Counted from the first letter of the stretch, positions 6,532 to 15,610 are shown. The stretch is DNA of 16,530 bases from Thiopontia sp964344785 (GCA_964344785.1 CAYFOR010000061.1:1-16530), one strand, 5' to 3'. The notes: a model not told the origin generated them from the sequence alone. Numbers and translations: made by a program.

Positions 6532-8289
6532 ATGCTTCATGATATCCTCGCTGTCTTCTCATTTCAGATTTCCACACAATACATGTTGCAGATACTTGTT
6601 GTCGGGATGGCCGTATTGCTGGTGGGTTGCACCACAGTCACCAATAGTCGTGCAGAACCGACCAGAACCGTTCAGCATGGGGATGCACCAAAGCAGCCCA
6701 GTGCACATGAGGAGAGCGATGATCTGCTCTTCAACATCGTTGCGGCAGAGATTTCAGCACATATGGGTGACCATGATGCGGCCTTTGCCTACTATCAGCG
6801 TGCTTCAGCCCAGAGTGACCACCCCGATATTGCAGAACGTGGTGCCCGTCTCTCCATCCACAGCAAGAATGTCAAACAGACGATTACCGCGACCCGGCGC
6901 TGGGTTGAGCTGGAGCCCGACAGCATGGACGCACATCGGGTGCTGGGTGCACTCTACCTTCGGGATAGCCAGAAGGAGCTGGCGGTTGCCCAGTTTACAG
7001 AGCTGTTGCGGCTGAATGAGAAGAACCGTCTGGTTGGTTTCAGATTGATTGCAGAGCAACTGCGCAAAGAGCCGAACAGCATCATTGCTGATGCAGTGCT
7101 GGAGGATCTGGTTGCTGCCCAGGCCAACTCTGCCGAGGCCTGGTATATCAAAGGGTGGTATCTCTCCAAGCGTCAGAAGTTCAAACTGGCACTCAGTGCC
7201 GTTGAGCGTGCGCTGAAGGTCAATCCACAGTTTGCCGAGGCCAAGGTACTGCGGGTCACCATTCTGGAGGCACTTGGACGCAATCGTGAGGTTGCGAAGT
7301 ACCTGAAACAGCAGGTTGCGGCATCTCCGGGCAATGCCGCGTTGCGGGTTCAGTATGGCGAGGCGTTGTTGAAACAGAAGCGGGAACGGGCTGCGATTGA
7401 GCAGTTCGAGCATGCACTGGAGATTACCCCCCGCTCTGCGCAGATACTGAGTGCGGTTGCATTGATCCATCTGAACCGGGCAAGATTCGACAAGGCACGC
7501 CCCTATCTCAATCGACTGCTTGAGCTGCCCGGTCAGCAGGACAAGGCCAATTTCTATCTGGGGGAGCTGGAGCGGGGCAAGAAAAACATGCCGGAGGCGA
7601 TGTCATACTATGCCTCGGTTGGCAAAGGCACTCTTTATCTGGCGGCTCGGGTGGAGATGGCGAACCTGATGGCCGAAGAGGATGTGGATGCCGGACTCTC
7701 CATACTCAGGGGGCTCAGTTTTACCGATGAACGCAAGCGGTTGCAGGTGCAGCTGATTGAGGCCGGGATGCTGGAGCAGGCAGACCGTCATGCCGAGGCG
7801 GTCAAGATTTACAGTCACGCACTCAAGATCAGCCCCGATAATGAGGATATCCTCTACTCTCGTGCAATGGCGGCCGACCTTGCCGGTGATCTGCAGATGC
7901 TGGAGCGTGATCTGCACGCCATCGTCAAGAAGAATCCGGGCCACTACCATGCATGGAATGCCTTGGGATATACACTGACACTGCGTACGGACCGCTATGC
8001 CGAGGCCAAAGGTTACCTGGAAAAGGCGCTGGCACTACGACCCAAGGATTTCTATGTACTGGATAGTATGGGGTGGGTGCTTTATAAAATGGGTCAACTG
8101 GATCAGGCACTGGACTATCTTGAACGGGCCTTCAAGGCCAAGGCAGATGCCGAGGTTGCTGCCCATCTGGGAGAGGTGCGCTGGGTCAAGGGTGACAGGA
8201 AGGGTGCCAAAGAGGCCTGGGCAGAGGGGAAACGGCTGGACCGAAAGAACAAGATATTGCTCGAAACCCTGAAACGGTTCGGGCAATAG
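6532..8289 (+). CDS. Outer-membrane TPR-repeat lipoprotein (PA4667-like)
   Basis: The product has 585 residues. A hydrophobic stretch ends in LLVGC, so it is a probable lipoprotein with C33 as the lipidated cysteine. The next residue is Thr, not Asp, which by the Lol rule points to the outer membrane. The rest is a series of degenerate TPR units; the clearest are around AEAWYIKGWYLSKRQKF, AWNALGYTLTLRTDRYAEAK and VLDSMGWVLYKMGQLDQAL. Such proteins act as periplasmic scaffolds; no catalytic motif is seen. The start is uncertain: the ATGs at 6583 and 6607 would give shorter signal peptides, and none has a good ribosome binding site. Its place just before lolB is conserved, as I recall, in Pseudomonas. 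Confidence 0.88.
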   Translation: MLHDILAVFSFQISTQYMLQILVVGMAVLLVGCTTVTNSRAEPTRTVQHGDAPKQPSAHEESDDLLFNIVAAEISAHMGDHDAAFAYYQRASAQSDHPDIAERGARLSIHSKNVKQTITATRRWVELEPDSMDAHRVLGALYLRDSQKELAVAQFTELLRLNEKNRLVGFRLIAEQLRKEPNSIIADAVLEDLVAAQANSAEAWYIKGWYLSKRQKFKLALSAVERALKVNPQFAEAKVLRVTILEALGRNREVAKYLKQQVAASPGNAALRVQYGEALLKQKRERAAIEQFEHALEITPRSAQILSAVALIHLNRARFDKARPYLNRLLELPGQQDKANFYLGELERGKKNMPEAMSYYASVGKGTLYLAARVEMANLMAEEDVDAGLSILRGLSFTDERKRLQVQLIEAGMLEQADRHAEAVKIYSHALKISPDNEDILYSRAMAADLAGDLQMLERDLHAIVKKNPGHYHAWNALGYTLTLRTDRYAEAKGYLEKALALRPKDFYVLDSMGWVLYKMGQLDQALDYLERAFKAKADAEVAAHLGEVRWVKGDRKGAKEAWAEGKRLDRKNKILLETLKRFGQ

Positions 8290-8324
8290 GATCTCTCCAC
8301 CAGTAAACAGACCTCCTCAACACA

Positions 8325-8933
8325 ATGCGAGTTTTTGTCTGGATCAATCTGTTCTGGATTGCATGGGTGGTGGCAGGTTGTTCCACTGTCCCGGAGAAGG
8401 GAGATGTCTCCGCACAGCCCCAACCGGACTGGAGTACCAGGCAGGAATCACTGGGTGCACTGCAGCAGTGGAGGCTGGAGGGACGGATCGCGTTGAAAAT
8501 AGGGGATGATGGAGGGCAAAGCGGCCTGATCTGGAGCCATGCTCCCGAGTCGATGCGGTTTGAACTCTCCGGTCTTTTTGGGATTGGCGCGACTGTGCTG
8601 AGCAGTGATGCTGCAGAGGTGACGTTGCGTAGTGGTGATAAAAGCTATCATGGCAGTGATCCCGTTGCCCTGCTGGCGGAGGTTACCGGCTGGCAGATAC
8701 CGCTACAGTCGGCCCACTACTGGGTACGGGGCCTGCCTGATCCGGTGCTTGAGGTGGAGTCGATGCTGCTGGATGGGATGAACCGGCTCAGCAGACTGGA
8801 ACAGGCGGGATGGACGGTCGAGGTGCGTCGTTATCAGCGTCATGAAGCGCTGGAGTTGCCTGCCTATATCGTGCTGCAGCGCAATGAAGTCAAGATCAAG
8901 TTCAGACTACAGCGTTGGGAGCTGAATCCATGA
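8325..8933 (+). CDS. lolB: Outer-membrane lipoprotein receptor LolB
   Basis: LolB takes lipoproteins from the periplasmic carrier LolA and inserts them into the outer membrane. It is itself a lipoprotein. The 202-residue product (E. coli about 207) has a signal peptide ending in VAGC with C19 as the lipidation site, followed by Ser, consistent with outer-membrane placement. The body contains the family features WRLEGRIALK, then GLIWSH and ELSGLFGIGAT, and WVRGLPDP. It lies 35 bases after the TPR lipoprotein gene and overlaps ispE by four bases. Confidence 0.93.
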   Translation: MRVFVWINLFWIAWVVAGCSTVPEKGDVSAQPQPDWSTRQESLGALQQWRLEGRIALKIGDDGGQSGLIWSHAPESMRFELSGLFGIGATVLSSDAAEVTLRSGDKSYHGSDPVALLAEVTGWQIPLQSAHYWVRGLPDPVLEVESMLLDGMNRLSRLEQAGWTVEVRRYQRHEALELPAYIVLQRNEVKIKFRLQRWELNP

Positions 8934-9754
8934 TCTGGCCGGCACCTGCCAAACTGAACCTGTTTCTCCATATTACCGGACGAAGAGAGGATGGTTATCA
9001 TGAGCTGCAGACTGTCTTTCAGTTCATCGATCTCTGTGATCAGCTTCGTTTTGAGTTGCGTGAGGATGGGGTGATCACACGCCCTGAGGGAGCCAATGGT
9101 GTGGTGGTGGAGGATGATCTGGTGACGAAGGCGGCTCGTCTGTTGCAGCGTCAGTGTGATACCCCGCTTGGTGCCGATATCTTTGTTGAAAAATGGATTC
9201 CAATGGGGGGTGGGCTGGGTGGCGGCAGTTCCGATGCAGCCACTACACTGGTTGCACTGAACCAGTTGTGGGAGTGTGGGTTTTCAATAGACACTCTGGC
9301 AGCACTTGGATTGCAGTTGGGCGCTGATGTACCGGTCTTCATCCACGGCGTCTCCGCCTGGGCAGAGGGGATTGGCGAGATCATCACCCCGGTTGAACCG
9401 GATGAACCGTGGTATCTGGTTGTGTCACCTGAAGTCGCTGTTTCCACAGTTGAAATTTTTCAGTCGAAAGAATTGACACGCAATACCCCAAAAGCGAAAA
9501 TACGCGGCTCTCTGCCAGATGGTGGTAGAAATGACTGCGAGCCTGTGGTTATTTCCCGCTTTCCTGAAGTTGGTCGGGCACTTCGTTGGCTCTCCCGTTT
9601 TGGTGAGGCAAGGATGACCGGCAGTGGAAGTTGTCTGTTTGTCGCACTGGAAAATCGTGCAGCCGCCGGTGCGGTGTTGGGGCAACTGCCTGGCGAGTGG
9701 AAAGGTTTCGTGGTGAAGGGCGTGAACCGCTCCCCGTTGTTGACACAGCGGTAG
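8930..9754 (+). CDS. ispE: 4-diphosphocytidyl-2-C-methyl-D-erythritol kinase
   Basis: IspE phosphorylates CDP-methylerythritol with ATP in the MEP isoprenoid pathway. The product has 274 residues. PAPAKLNLFL carries the substrate-contacting K8, PMGGGLGGGSSDA (91-103) is the GHMP-kinase ATP loop, and D133 in GADVP is the likely catalytic aspartate. The ATG at 8930 overlaps the lolB TGA (ATGA) and has GGGAG upstream, so it is preferred to an in-frame TTG at 8915. The stop is seven bases before tRNA-Gln, suggesting a shared transcript. Confidence 0.96.
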   Translation: MIWPAPAKLNLFLHITGRREDGYHELQTVFQFIDLCDQLRFELREDGVITRPEGANGVVVEDDLVTKAARLLQRQCDTPLGADIFVEKWIPMGGGLGGGSSDAATTLVALNQLWECGFSIDTLAALGLQLGADVPVFIHGVSAWAEGIGEIITPVEPDEPWYLVVSPEVAVSTVEIFQSKELTRNTPKAKIRGSLPDGGRNDCEPVVISRFPEVGRALRWLSRFGEARMTGSGSCLFVALENRAAAGAVLGQLPGEWKGFVVKGVNRSPLLTQR

Positions 9755-9761
9755 AGAATAT

Positions 9762-9835
9762 TCGGGTGTCGTCTAACGGCAGGACAGCAGATTTTGATTC
9801 TGCTTATCGTGGTTCGAATCCATGCACCCGAACCA
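9762..9835 (+). tRNA. tRNA-Gln (anticodon TTG)
   Basis: The 74-base gene folds into a normal cloverleaf. The acceptor is TCGGGTG (9762-9768) with CACCCGA (9825-9831), U1-A72 as is usual for tRNA-Gln, discriminator A and encoded CCA. The D stem is GTCT/GGAC. The anticodon stem is GCAGA/TCTGC with loop TTTTGAT, giving anticodon TTG at 9794-9796. The T arm is CGTGG/CCATG with loop TTCGAAT and one G-U pair. It sits between ispE and prs, its conserved place in the Pseudomonas arrangement. Confidence 0.97.
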
Positions 9836-9859
9836 AATGAATGAGGGCTATGCAGGTGG

Positions 9860-9876
9860 TTACCGTATGTCGGTAA
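9860..9876 (+). other. Small perfect hairpin between tRNA-Gln and prs
   Basis: TTACCG (9860-9865) and CGGTAA (9871-9876) pair around a five-base loop, 25 bases after the tRNA. No U-run follows, so it is more likely a processing or stability element than a terminator. The rest of the gap up to prs shows nothing I can name. Confidence 0.35.
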
Positions 9877-10027
9877 TTGAGGTGTAGCCAGACGGATGTT
9901 TCGCAAGAGCGGGTGAGGTGTGCAGCGGCACAGCCTTGCAGTGTTGGGATGTCCGGTACAGACTTTGTGTGGTTGTTGAGCCAGGGCAATGTGGAAAAAG
10001 GTAGACGCAGGCAGGGTTGAAGATCAT

Positions 10028-10966
10028 GTGATGCTGTTTGCTGGGAACTCCAATACGGAGTTGGCCAGAAAGGTAGCGCGTCATCTCAATCTGAAACTGG
10101 GACAGGCAACGGTTGAGCGATTCAGCGATGGTGAGATCATGGCTGAGATTCAGGAGAATGTGAGAGGTAGAGAAGTCTTCCTGTTGCAATCGACCTGTGC
10201 GCCGACCAATGACAACCTGATGGAGTTGCTGGTGATGACCGATGCATTGCGTCGTTCGTCTGCAGCACGGATTACTGCGGTGATGCCCTACTATGGGTAT
10301 GCCCGCCAGGATCGTCGTCCGCGTTCTGCGCGGGTACCGATCTCGGCCCGATTGGTGGCCGATATGATTGCACAGGCAGGAGTCGATCATGTATTGACGA
10401 TTGATCTGCATGCCGACCAGATCCAGGGTTTCTTCAGGACCCCGGTGGATAACATCTATGCCTCCCCGCTGTTGATGGGGGACATCTGGCGTAATGAGTA
10501 TCCTGATCTGATCGTGGTCTCTCCGGATGTGGGAGGTGTGGTGCGTGCCAGGGCGATTGCAAAGCTGTTGGGTGGGCTGGATCTTGCCATCATCGACAAG
10601 CGGCGTCCTGCGGCCAATGTGGCCAAGGTGATGAATATTATTGGTGATGTTGAAGGGAAATCCTGTGTGCTGGTGGATGATATGGTCGATACTGCAGGTA
10701 CACTCTGCAAGGCGGCCAAGGCGTTGAAGGACCACGGGGCAGCGCGGGTTAATGCCTATGCAACCCATGCGGTACTGTCCGGGCCTGCGGTGGATAACAT
10801 CTCCGGTTCGGATCTGGATGAACTGGTGGTTACCGATACCATTCCACTGAGTACCTGTGCAAATGGTTGCCCGCAGATTCGGCAGATTTCGGTTGCTGAG
10901 TTGTTGGCTGAGACGATTCGCAGAATGGTGACGGGCGAATCGGTAAGCTCTCTCTATATGGAGTAG
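10028..10966 (+). CDS. prs: Ribose-phosphate pyrophosphokinase (PRPP synthetase)
   Basis: Prs makes phosphoribosyl pyrophosphate from ribose-5-phosphate and ATP, feeding nucleotide, histidine and tryptophan synthesis. Class I signatures are present: RFSDGE, STCAPTNDNLMEL, PYYGYARQDRR with SARVPI, DLHADQIQGFF, and the ribose-phosphate loop DDMVDTAGT (217-225). The open frame extends to an ATG at 9989 (325 aa). The family begins at about MLFAGNSN, so the GTG at 10028 (312 aa) or ATG at 10031 is more likely. No site has a strong ribosome binding sequence, so the start is uncertain. It lies downstream of tRNA-Gln in the same operon. Confidence 0.95.
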   Translation: MMLFAGNSNTELARKVARHLNLKLGQATVERFSDGEIMAEIQENVRGREVFLLQSTCAPTNDNLMELLVMTDALRRSSAARITAVMPYYGYARQDRRPRSARVPISARLVADMIAQAGVDHVLTIDLHADQIQGFFRTPVDNIYASPLLMGDIWRNEYPDLIVVSPDVGGVVRARAIAKLLGGLDLAIIDKRRPAANVAKVMNIIGDVEGKSCVLVDDMVDTAGTLCKAAKALKDHGAARVNAYATHAVLSGPAVDNISGSDLDELVVTDTIPLSTCANGCPQIRQISVAELLAETIRRMVTGESVSSLYME

Positions 10967-11020
10967 CGAAGGTTTGATGTTTTTGGTGGCTGCGCAGGCC
11001 GCTATTATGGAGATAGAAAG

Positions 11021-11635
11021 ATGAGTAGTAGTTTTGAAATGAGCGCATCTCTGCGAAGTGATCTCGGCAAGGCAGAGACGCGGAGATTGCGGAACACCGG
11101 TCAGGTGCCTGCCGTGATCTATGGCGATGACAGGGAGCCGACCTCGATCAAGATGGTGCATGATGACCTGATGCACAATCTGGAAAACGAGGCCTTCTAT
11201 AGTCACGTCCTCTCAATCGATGTTGAGGGCAACAAGGAGCAAGTCCTGCTGAAGGATCTGCAGCGCCATCCAGCCAAGGCGATGATCATGCACGCAGATT
11301 TTCAGCGAGTGAGCAACAAGAAGCCTGTCAAGATGCATGTTCCCCTCCACTTCATCAACGAGGCAGCCTCTCCGGGTCTGAAACTGGGTGGTGCACTCAA
11401 TCGACTGATTGCCAGTGTCGAAATCAGCTGTCTGGCCACCGAGCTTCCAGAGCATCTTGAGGTGGATCTGAGTGGAATGGAGATTGGCGATTCGAAGCGG
11501 CTTTCGCAGATCACACTTCCGGAAGGGGTTCAGATTATTGCACTGGCGCGTGGCAAGAGCCATGACCAGGCGGTGGTTACCCTGCAGAAGACACGTGGTT
11601 CCAAGGCAACCGAGGAAACGGATGCCGATGAGTAG
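11021..11635 (+). CDS. rplY: 50S ribosomal protein L25, long Ctc-type form
   Basis: L25 binds 5S rRNA in the large ribosomal subunit. The product has 204 residues, with an N-terminal L25 domain (about 1-95, including RRLRNTGQVPAVIYG) and the extra C-terminal beta domain of the Ctc/TL5 type (about 100-190). E. coli has only the 94-residue form. A GGAG lies upstream at 11009-11012 in the leader. A small GC-rich hairpin (GTGGC with GCCGC near 10987-11004) precedes it. It lies 54 bases after prs. Confidence 0.95.
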   Translation: MSSSFEMSASLRSDLGKAETRRLRNTGQVPAVIYGDDREPTSIKMVHDDLMHNLENEAFYSHVLSIDVEGNKEQVLLKDLQRHPAKAMIMHADFQRVSNKKPVKMHVPLHFINEAASPGLKLGGALNRLIASVEISCLATELPEHLEVDLSGMEIGDSKRLSQITLPEGVQIIALARGKSHDQAVVTLQKTRGSKATEETDADE

Positions 11636-11676
11636 GTTGCTCATCGGTTGACTATGACCGGACGACAGAGGATCGA

Positions 11677-12255
11677 ATGATCTCTCTCATTGTCGGGTTA
11701 GGTAATCCTGGCGCAAAATATGAACCAACCCGGCATAATGCCGGGTTTTGGTTTCTGGATGAGGTGGCACGACATGCCAACGTGTCGTTTCGTCTGGAGA
11801 ACAAGTTTCATGGTGAGGTGGTCAAATCCGTGGTTGCCGGTCATGATGTCTGGTTGTTGAAGCCATCTACCTTCATGAACCGAAGTGGTCAGGCAGTTGC
11901 GGCCATTGCCAACTATTACAGGATAGAAGTGGAGTCCATTCTGGTTGCGCATGACGAGCTGGATCTGCCACCTGGTCAGCTTCGCCTGAAGAAAGGGGGG
12001 GGGCACGCCGGACACAACGGTCTGCGGGATATTGCAGCCCACTTGGGAAAGGATTTTCACCGTCTCAGAATCGGTATTGGTCGACCTGCAGTTTCGGGCC
12101 GACCGGTTACCGACTATGTATTGGGTACCCCGGGAAAAGATGAGCGACTGCAGATTGATGATGCAGTGGATGATGCCGGCCGTTGCATTGAAATGATGGT
12201 GGCGGGTGAGATGTCCAAGGCGATGAACCGGTTGCATGCGCGTGGGAAACCCTGA
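11677..12255 (+). CDS. pth: Peptidyl-tRNA hydrolase
   Basis: Pth cleaves peptidyl-tRNA that drops off the ribosome, recycling tRNA. The 192-residue product keeps all key residues at the E. coli numbering: H20 in TRHNAG (catalytic), N68 in TFMN, D93 in AHDELD and N114 in GGHAGHNG. GAGGAT lies just before the ATG. It follows rplY after 41 bases and is followed by ychF after 29 bases. Confidence 0.97.
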   Translation: MISLIVGLGNPGAKYEPTRHNAGFWFLDEVARHANVSFRLENKFHGEVVKSVVAGHDVWLLKPSTFMNRSGQAVAAIANYYRIEVESILVAHDELDLPPGQLRLKKGGGHAGHNGLRDIAAHLGKDFHRLRIGIGRPAVSGRPVTDYVLGTPGKDERLQIDDAVDDAGRCIEMMVAGEMSKAMNRLHARGKP

Positions 12256-12284
12256 GAACCTACTGAAACAGAGGACAGAGCAAG

Positions 12285-13376
12285 ATGGGCTTTAAATGTG
12301 GAATTGTAGGATTGCCCAATGTGGGCAAATCGACACTCTTTAATGCATTGACCCAGTCGGGTATCGATGCAGAGAACTACCCCTTCTGTACCATTGACCC
12401 CAATGTGGGCATGGTGCCGATGCCGGACCCTCGTCTTGATGCTCTGGAGAAAATCGTCAACCCACAGCAGGTCATCCCGACCACGATGGAGTTTGTCGAT
12501 ATTGCAGGGCTGGTTGCCGGGGCCTCCAAGGGAGAGGGGCTGGGCAATAAGTTTCTTGCCAATATCCGGGAGACCGATGCGATTGGCCATGTGGTGCGCT
12601 GTTTTCAGGATGAGAATGTGATTCATGTTGCGGGCAATATCAGTCCGGCCAGTGATATTGAGGTGATCAATACCGAATTGGCGTTGGCCGACCTGGAAAC
12701 TGTGGAGAAGGCCATTGCGCGGGTTGAGAAGACGGCACGTTCAGGTAACAAGGAAGCACTGGCCAGAAAGGAGTTTCTTGAACAGGTGCGAGACCATCTC
12801 GACAGCGGCAGTCCGGTGCGTGCGATGGAGTTGGGTGAAGAGGCGATCGATAGCCTGTATGAGCTTCACCTCCTTACCATCAAGCCGACCATGTACATTG
12901 CCAATGTGGCAGAGGATGGCTTTGAAGACAATCCGTTCCTGGATCAGGTTCGCGAGATTGCCAAGACGGAAGGGGCCGAGGTGGTACCGGTCTGTGCAGC
13001 AATTGAGGCCGAACTCTCCGAGCTGGACGATGATGAGAAACTGGAGTTTCTCGATGAGATGGGGCTGGACGAGCCGGGTCTGAATCGGGTCATCCGTGCA
13101 GGCTATCAACTGCTTGGTCTGGAGACCTACTTCACGGCTGGAGAGAAAGAGGTGAGGGCGTGGACCTATGAAATCGGATCAACCGCCCCGCAGGCGGCTG
13201 GTAAGATTCATACCGATTTCGAGCGAGGCTTTATCCGCGCTGAAGTGACCGCCTATGATGACTTCATTCAACATGGTGGTGAACAGGGCGCTAAAGAGGC
13301 AGGACGCTTGCGGCTGGAAGGGAAGGAGTATATTGTTCAGGATGGTGATGTCATCCATTTCCGTTTTAATGTGTAA
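12285..13376 (+). CDS. ychF: Redox-responsive ATPase YchF (Obg family)
   Basis: YchF is an Obg-family P-loop protein that binds ATP rather than GTP. It associates with ribosomes and is linked to stress and redox responses. The 363-residue length is standard. The P-loop GLPNVGKS is at 9-16, DIAGLVAGASKGEG is the G3/switch region, and NVAE replaces the GTPase NKxD motif, as in ATP-specific YchF. A TGS domain forms the C-terminus (around GKIHTDFERGFIRAEV). AGAGGACAG precedes the ATG. It closes the pth operon and is followed by a GC-rich hairpin. Confidence 0.97.
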   Translation: MGFKCGIVGLPNVGKSTLFNALTQSGIDAENYPFCTIDPNVGMVPMPDPRLDALEKIVNPQQVIPTTMEFVDIAGLVAGASKGEGLGNKFLANIRETDAIGHVVRCFQDENVIHVAGNISPASDIEVINTELALADLETVEKAIARVEKTARSGNKEALARKEFLEQVRDHLDSGSPVRAMELGEEAIDSLYELHLLTIKPTMYIANVAEDGFEDNPFLDQVREIAKTEGAEVVPVCAAIEAELSELDDDEKLEFLDEMGLDEPGLNRVIRAGYQLLGLETYFTAGEKEVRAWTYEIGSTAPQAAGKIHTDFERGFIRAEVTAYDDFIQHGGEQGAKEAGRLRLEGKEYIVQDGDVIHFRFNV

Positions 13377-13461
13377 GCAGGCATTAGCCTGCCTCATCCC
13401 CTTTCATGATCCCGGTTGCGGGCCATGGTACGACCATCCGTCAGCCTTGATCGAAGCTGAC
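13377..13461 (+). terminator. Hairpin cluster after ychF, possible transcript end
   Basis: GCAGGC (13377-13382) pairs with GCCTGC (13387-13392) around ATTA, directly after the ychF stop. It is a strong stem but is followed by CTCATCCCC, not U-rich. CCCG/CGGG (13411-13422) and ATGGT/ACCAT follow. GTCAGC (13440-13445) pairs with GCTGAC (13456-13461) a few bases before the AGGGA of the next gene. Whether the first acts as a terminator without a U-run is uncertain. Confidence 0.35.
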
Positions 13462-13473
13462 TAGCAGGGAAAC

Positions 13474-15540
13474 ATGGTACGTCAGGATACGCACTTATTA
13501 ATCCAGCAGGGTATTAAAAATCTGACAACAGGTCGTCTGGATGCAGCAGAAAGTGCCTTGGGCAGAGCAGTAAAAACGGACCCTAGGAATGCGGATGCAC
13601 TTCACTTGCTGGGCCTGGTTCAAAACCAGAAGGGGAACAAGCGAGAGGCTGTACGCCTCATTCGAAAGGCGATCAAGTTCAACCCAAAGGCAGCCATCTA
13701 TTACAGAAACCTGGGTCTGACCTATATCGATCTGGAAAAGACCAATGATGCCGTAGCCGCTCTGAAGAAGGCGATACGCCTGGACCACAAGGATGCTGAC
13801 TCACATAATGATTTGGGTACTCAGTACAGTAAACTGGGAAGGCGTGCGGAGGCAATCAAGGAGTACAAGCGAGCCATAGCGATTGAGCAGGGCCACCATC
13901 GTGCTTTCAATAATCTTGCCAATGACCTGTTTCAAAGCGGTGAGGTAGAGCAGGCTGTTGTTGCATACGACAAGGTAGTTGAATTGCAGCCAACCTTTGC
14001 CGAGGCGTATTTCAACCGGGGGAAACTGTTGCGAGAGCTGGGTAGAATTGATGAGGCTGTCTCAAGCCTTGAAAAGGCCATTCAGCTTAAACCCGATTAT
14101 GCTGAGGCCTACAGCAATCTTGGCAATTCACTGAAGGATATGGGACGACTGGAGGATGCACTGGATTGTCTGAACAGCGCCATTGAAATCCATCCGGGAT
14201 TGGCTGAAGCCTATAACAGTCGTGGCACTCTTTTTAAAGAGGCCGGACAGCTTGAGGAAGCGCTGGGAGACTATCAGCAGGCGATTGAGCTCAATCCTGA
14301 CTATGCTGAGCCCTATAACAACGGTGCATCCGTTTTGAAGAATCTTGGTCGAGCGGATGAGTCAATGGACTATTACAACCGGGCAATAACGATCAACCCG
14401 GATTACGCCGAGGCCTACAATAATCGTGGCAACCTTCTTAAAGAGATTGGGCAAACGGAGGAGGCATTGGGAGATTATCAGAGGGCGATTGGTCTCAAGC
14501 CGGATTATACCGAGCCCTATTATCACGCCATCATGCTGGAGAAAAGCGGTATCAACGAGGCCCTGATAACGGCTATGGAAGGACTCTATTATGATTCGGT
14601 CGGATCAGACCGTAAACACCTCTGCTTTGCATTGGCAATGGCTTATGAGCAGATTGAGGAATATGACAGGAGCTTCGATTACCTGCAGGAAGGAAACCGA
14701 ATTCAGAAAGAGGTGCTTGGTTACAGCATCGATCAGGATATCCACCTCTTTCAGACTATCAAGACGATCTTTGATGGTGAAAGCAGCTATGTAGAGTTAC
14801 CGAAAGTGGAGCCGACAACCATTCGTCCTATCTTTATCCTTGGCATGCCGCGCTCAGGGACATCACTTGTTGAGCAGATTCTTGCCAGCCACTCCAAGGT
14901 TTTTGGTGCAGGTGAGTTGAATACCATGGGTGAACTGGTAGGACCGATTTTATCTACCGCTCTCAACCAATCATCCAGTCACCAAGCTGGACTACTGTCT
15001 GCCAGCGAGATCGAGAGAATACAGCGGGGCTATCTCACTGCACTTGCCGGATTGAATGCGACTGAACCGGTAATCACAGACAAGATGCCGCTCAACTTTC
15101 GTTGGATCGGATTCATTCTGTCGGCCTTTCCTAATGCAAGAATAGTTCATGTAAATAGAGAGCCGATTGCAACCTGCTGGTCCATCTACAAACACTACTT
15201 TTCCGCTGGGGGCAACGGTTATGGCTATGATCAGTCCGATCTGGCCCAATTCTATCAACTCTATACTGATCTGATTTCATACTGGCACCAATGGTTTCCA
15301 GGCCGTATCTATGAGCTGAGCTATGAGGCACTGACAGAAAATCAGGAGCGTGAGAGCCGCAAGCTATTGGATTATTGTGGTCTGGAGTGGGAGCAGCGCT
15401 GCTTGGAGTTTTACAAAACCAAACGGATTGTTAAAACCGCAAGTGCGACCCAGGTTCGAAAGAAGATTTACCAGGGGAGTTCACAGGTCTGGTTAAAATA
15501 TGAGGCATATCTACGGCCGTTGATAGATGGGCTGAGTTGA
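13474..15540 (+). CDS. TPR-repeat sulfotransferase family protein
   Basis: This 688-residue protein has two parts. Residues 5 to about 345 form ten 34-residue TPR units, the later ones very regular (AEAYxNxGxxLKExGxxEEAL...PDY). A weaker helical linker leads to a sulfotransferase domain from about residue 450. There PRSGTSL (459-465) is the 5'-phosphosulfate loop of PAPS-binding enzymes, and VNREPIATCWS (560-570) fits the 3'-phosphate binding motif. It would transfer sulfate from PAPS to an unknown acceptor, with the TPR array likely holding the acceptor or a partner. No signal peptide is seen, so it is probably cytoplasmic. AGGGA lies before the ATG. It sits between ychF and tRNA-Met, which I recall as adjacent in Pseudomonas, so it may be an insertion into the conserved block. 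Confidence 0.88.
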   Translation: MVRQDTHLLIQQGIKNLTTGRLDAAESALGRAVKTDPRNADALHLLGLVQNQKGNKREAVRLIRKAIKFNPKAAIYYRNLGLTYIDLEKTNDAVAALKKAIRLDHKDADSHNDLGTQYSKLGRRAEAIKEYKRAIAIEQGHHRAFNNLANDLFQSGEVEQAVVAYDKVVELQPTFAEAYFNRGKLLRELGRIDEAVSSLEKAIQLKPDYAEAYSNLGNSLKDMGRLEDALDCLNSAIEIHPGLAEAYNSRGTLFKEAGQLEEALGDYQQAIELNPDYAEPYNNGASVLKNLGRADESMDYYNRAITINPDYAEAYNNRGNLLKEIGQTEEALGDYQRAIGLKPDYTEPYYHAIMLEKSGINEALITAMEGLYYDSVGSDRKHLCFALAMAYEQIEEYDRSFDYLQEGNRIQKEVLGYSIDQDIHLFQTIKTIFDGESSYVELPKVEPTTIRPIFILGMPRSGTSLVEQILASHSKVFGAGELNTMGELVGPILSTALNQSSSHQAGLLSASEIERIQRGYLTALAGLNATEPVITDKMPLNFRWIGFILSAFPNARIVHVNREPIATCWSIYKHYFSAGGNGYGYDQSDLAQFYQLYTDLISYWHQWFPGRIYELSYEALTENQERESRKLLDYCGLEWEQRCLEFYKTKRIVKTASATQVRKKIYQGSSQVWLKYEAYLRPLIDGLS

Positions 15541-15610
15541 GTATTGCATGGTTGATGCAGGTTCAGATCGCAGATATCGCACAGTACTTTCTTATATAGC
15601 CTCAGTTATG

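Noticed and set aside
8915..8929. Longer ispE start at TTG 8915
   Set aside because: The ATG at 8930 matches the family start and forms the usual ATGA overlap with lolB.
9740..9745. Perfect TTGACA near the end of ispE as a tRNA-Gln promoter
   Set aside because: A -10 at normal spacing would fall inside the tRNA, and no TATAAT-like sequence is there.
9631..9840. ORF running through tRNA-Gln
   Set aside because: It reads the end of ispE in another frame and then translates the tRNA gene, a known source of false small proteins.
9860..11206. 448-codon open frame on the minus strand
   Set aside because: It is antisense to prs and most of rplY, both well-supported genes. Its product is rich in His, Ile and Arg with no recognisable motif; it reflects the codon use of the opposite strand.
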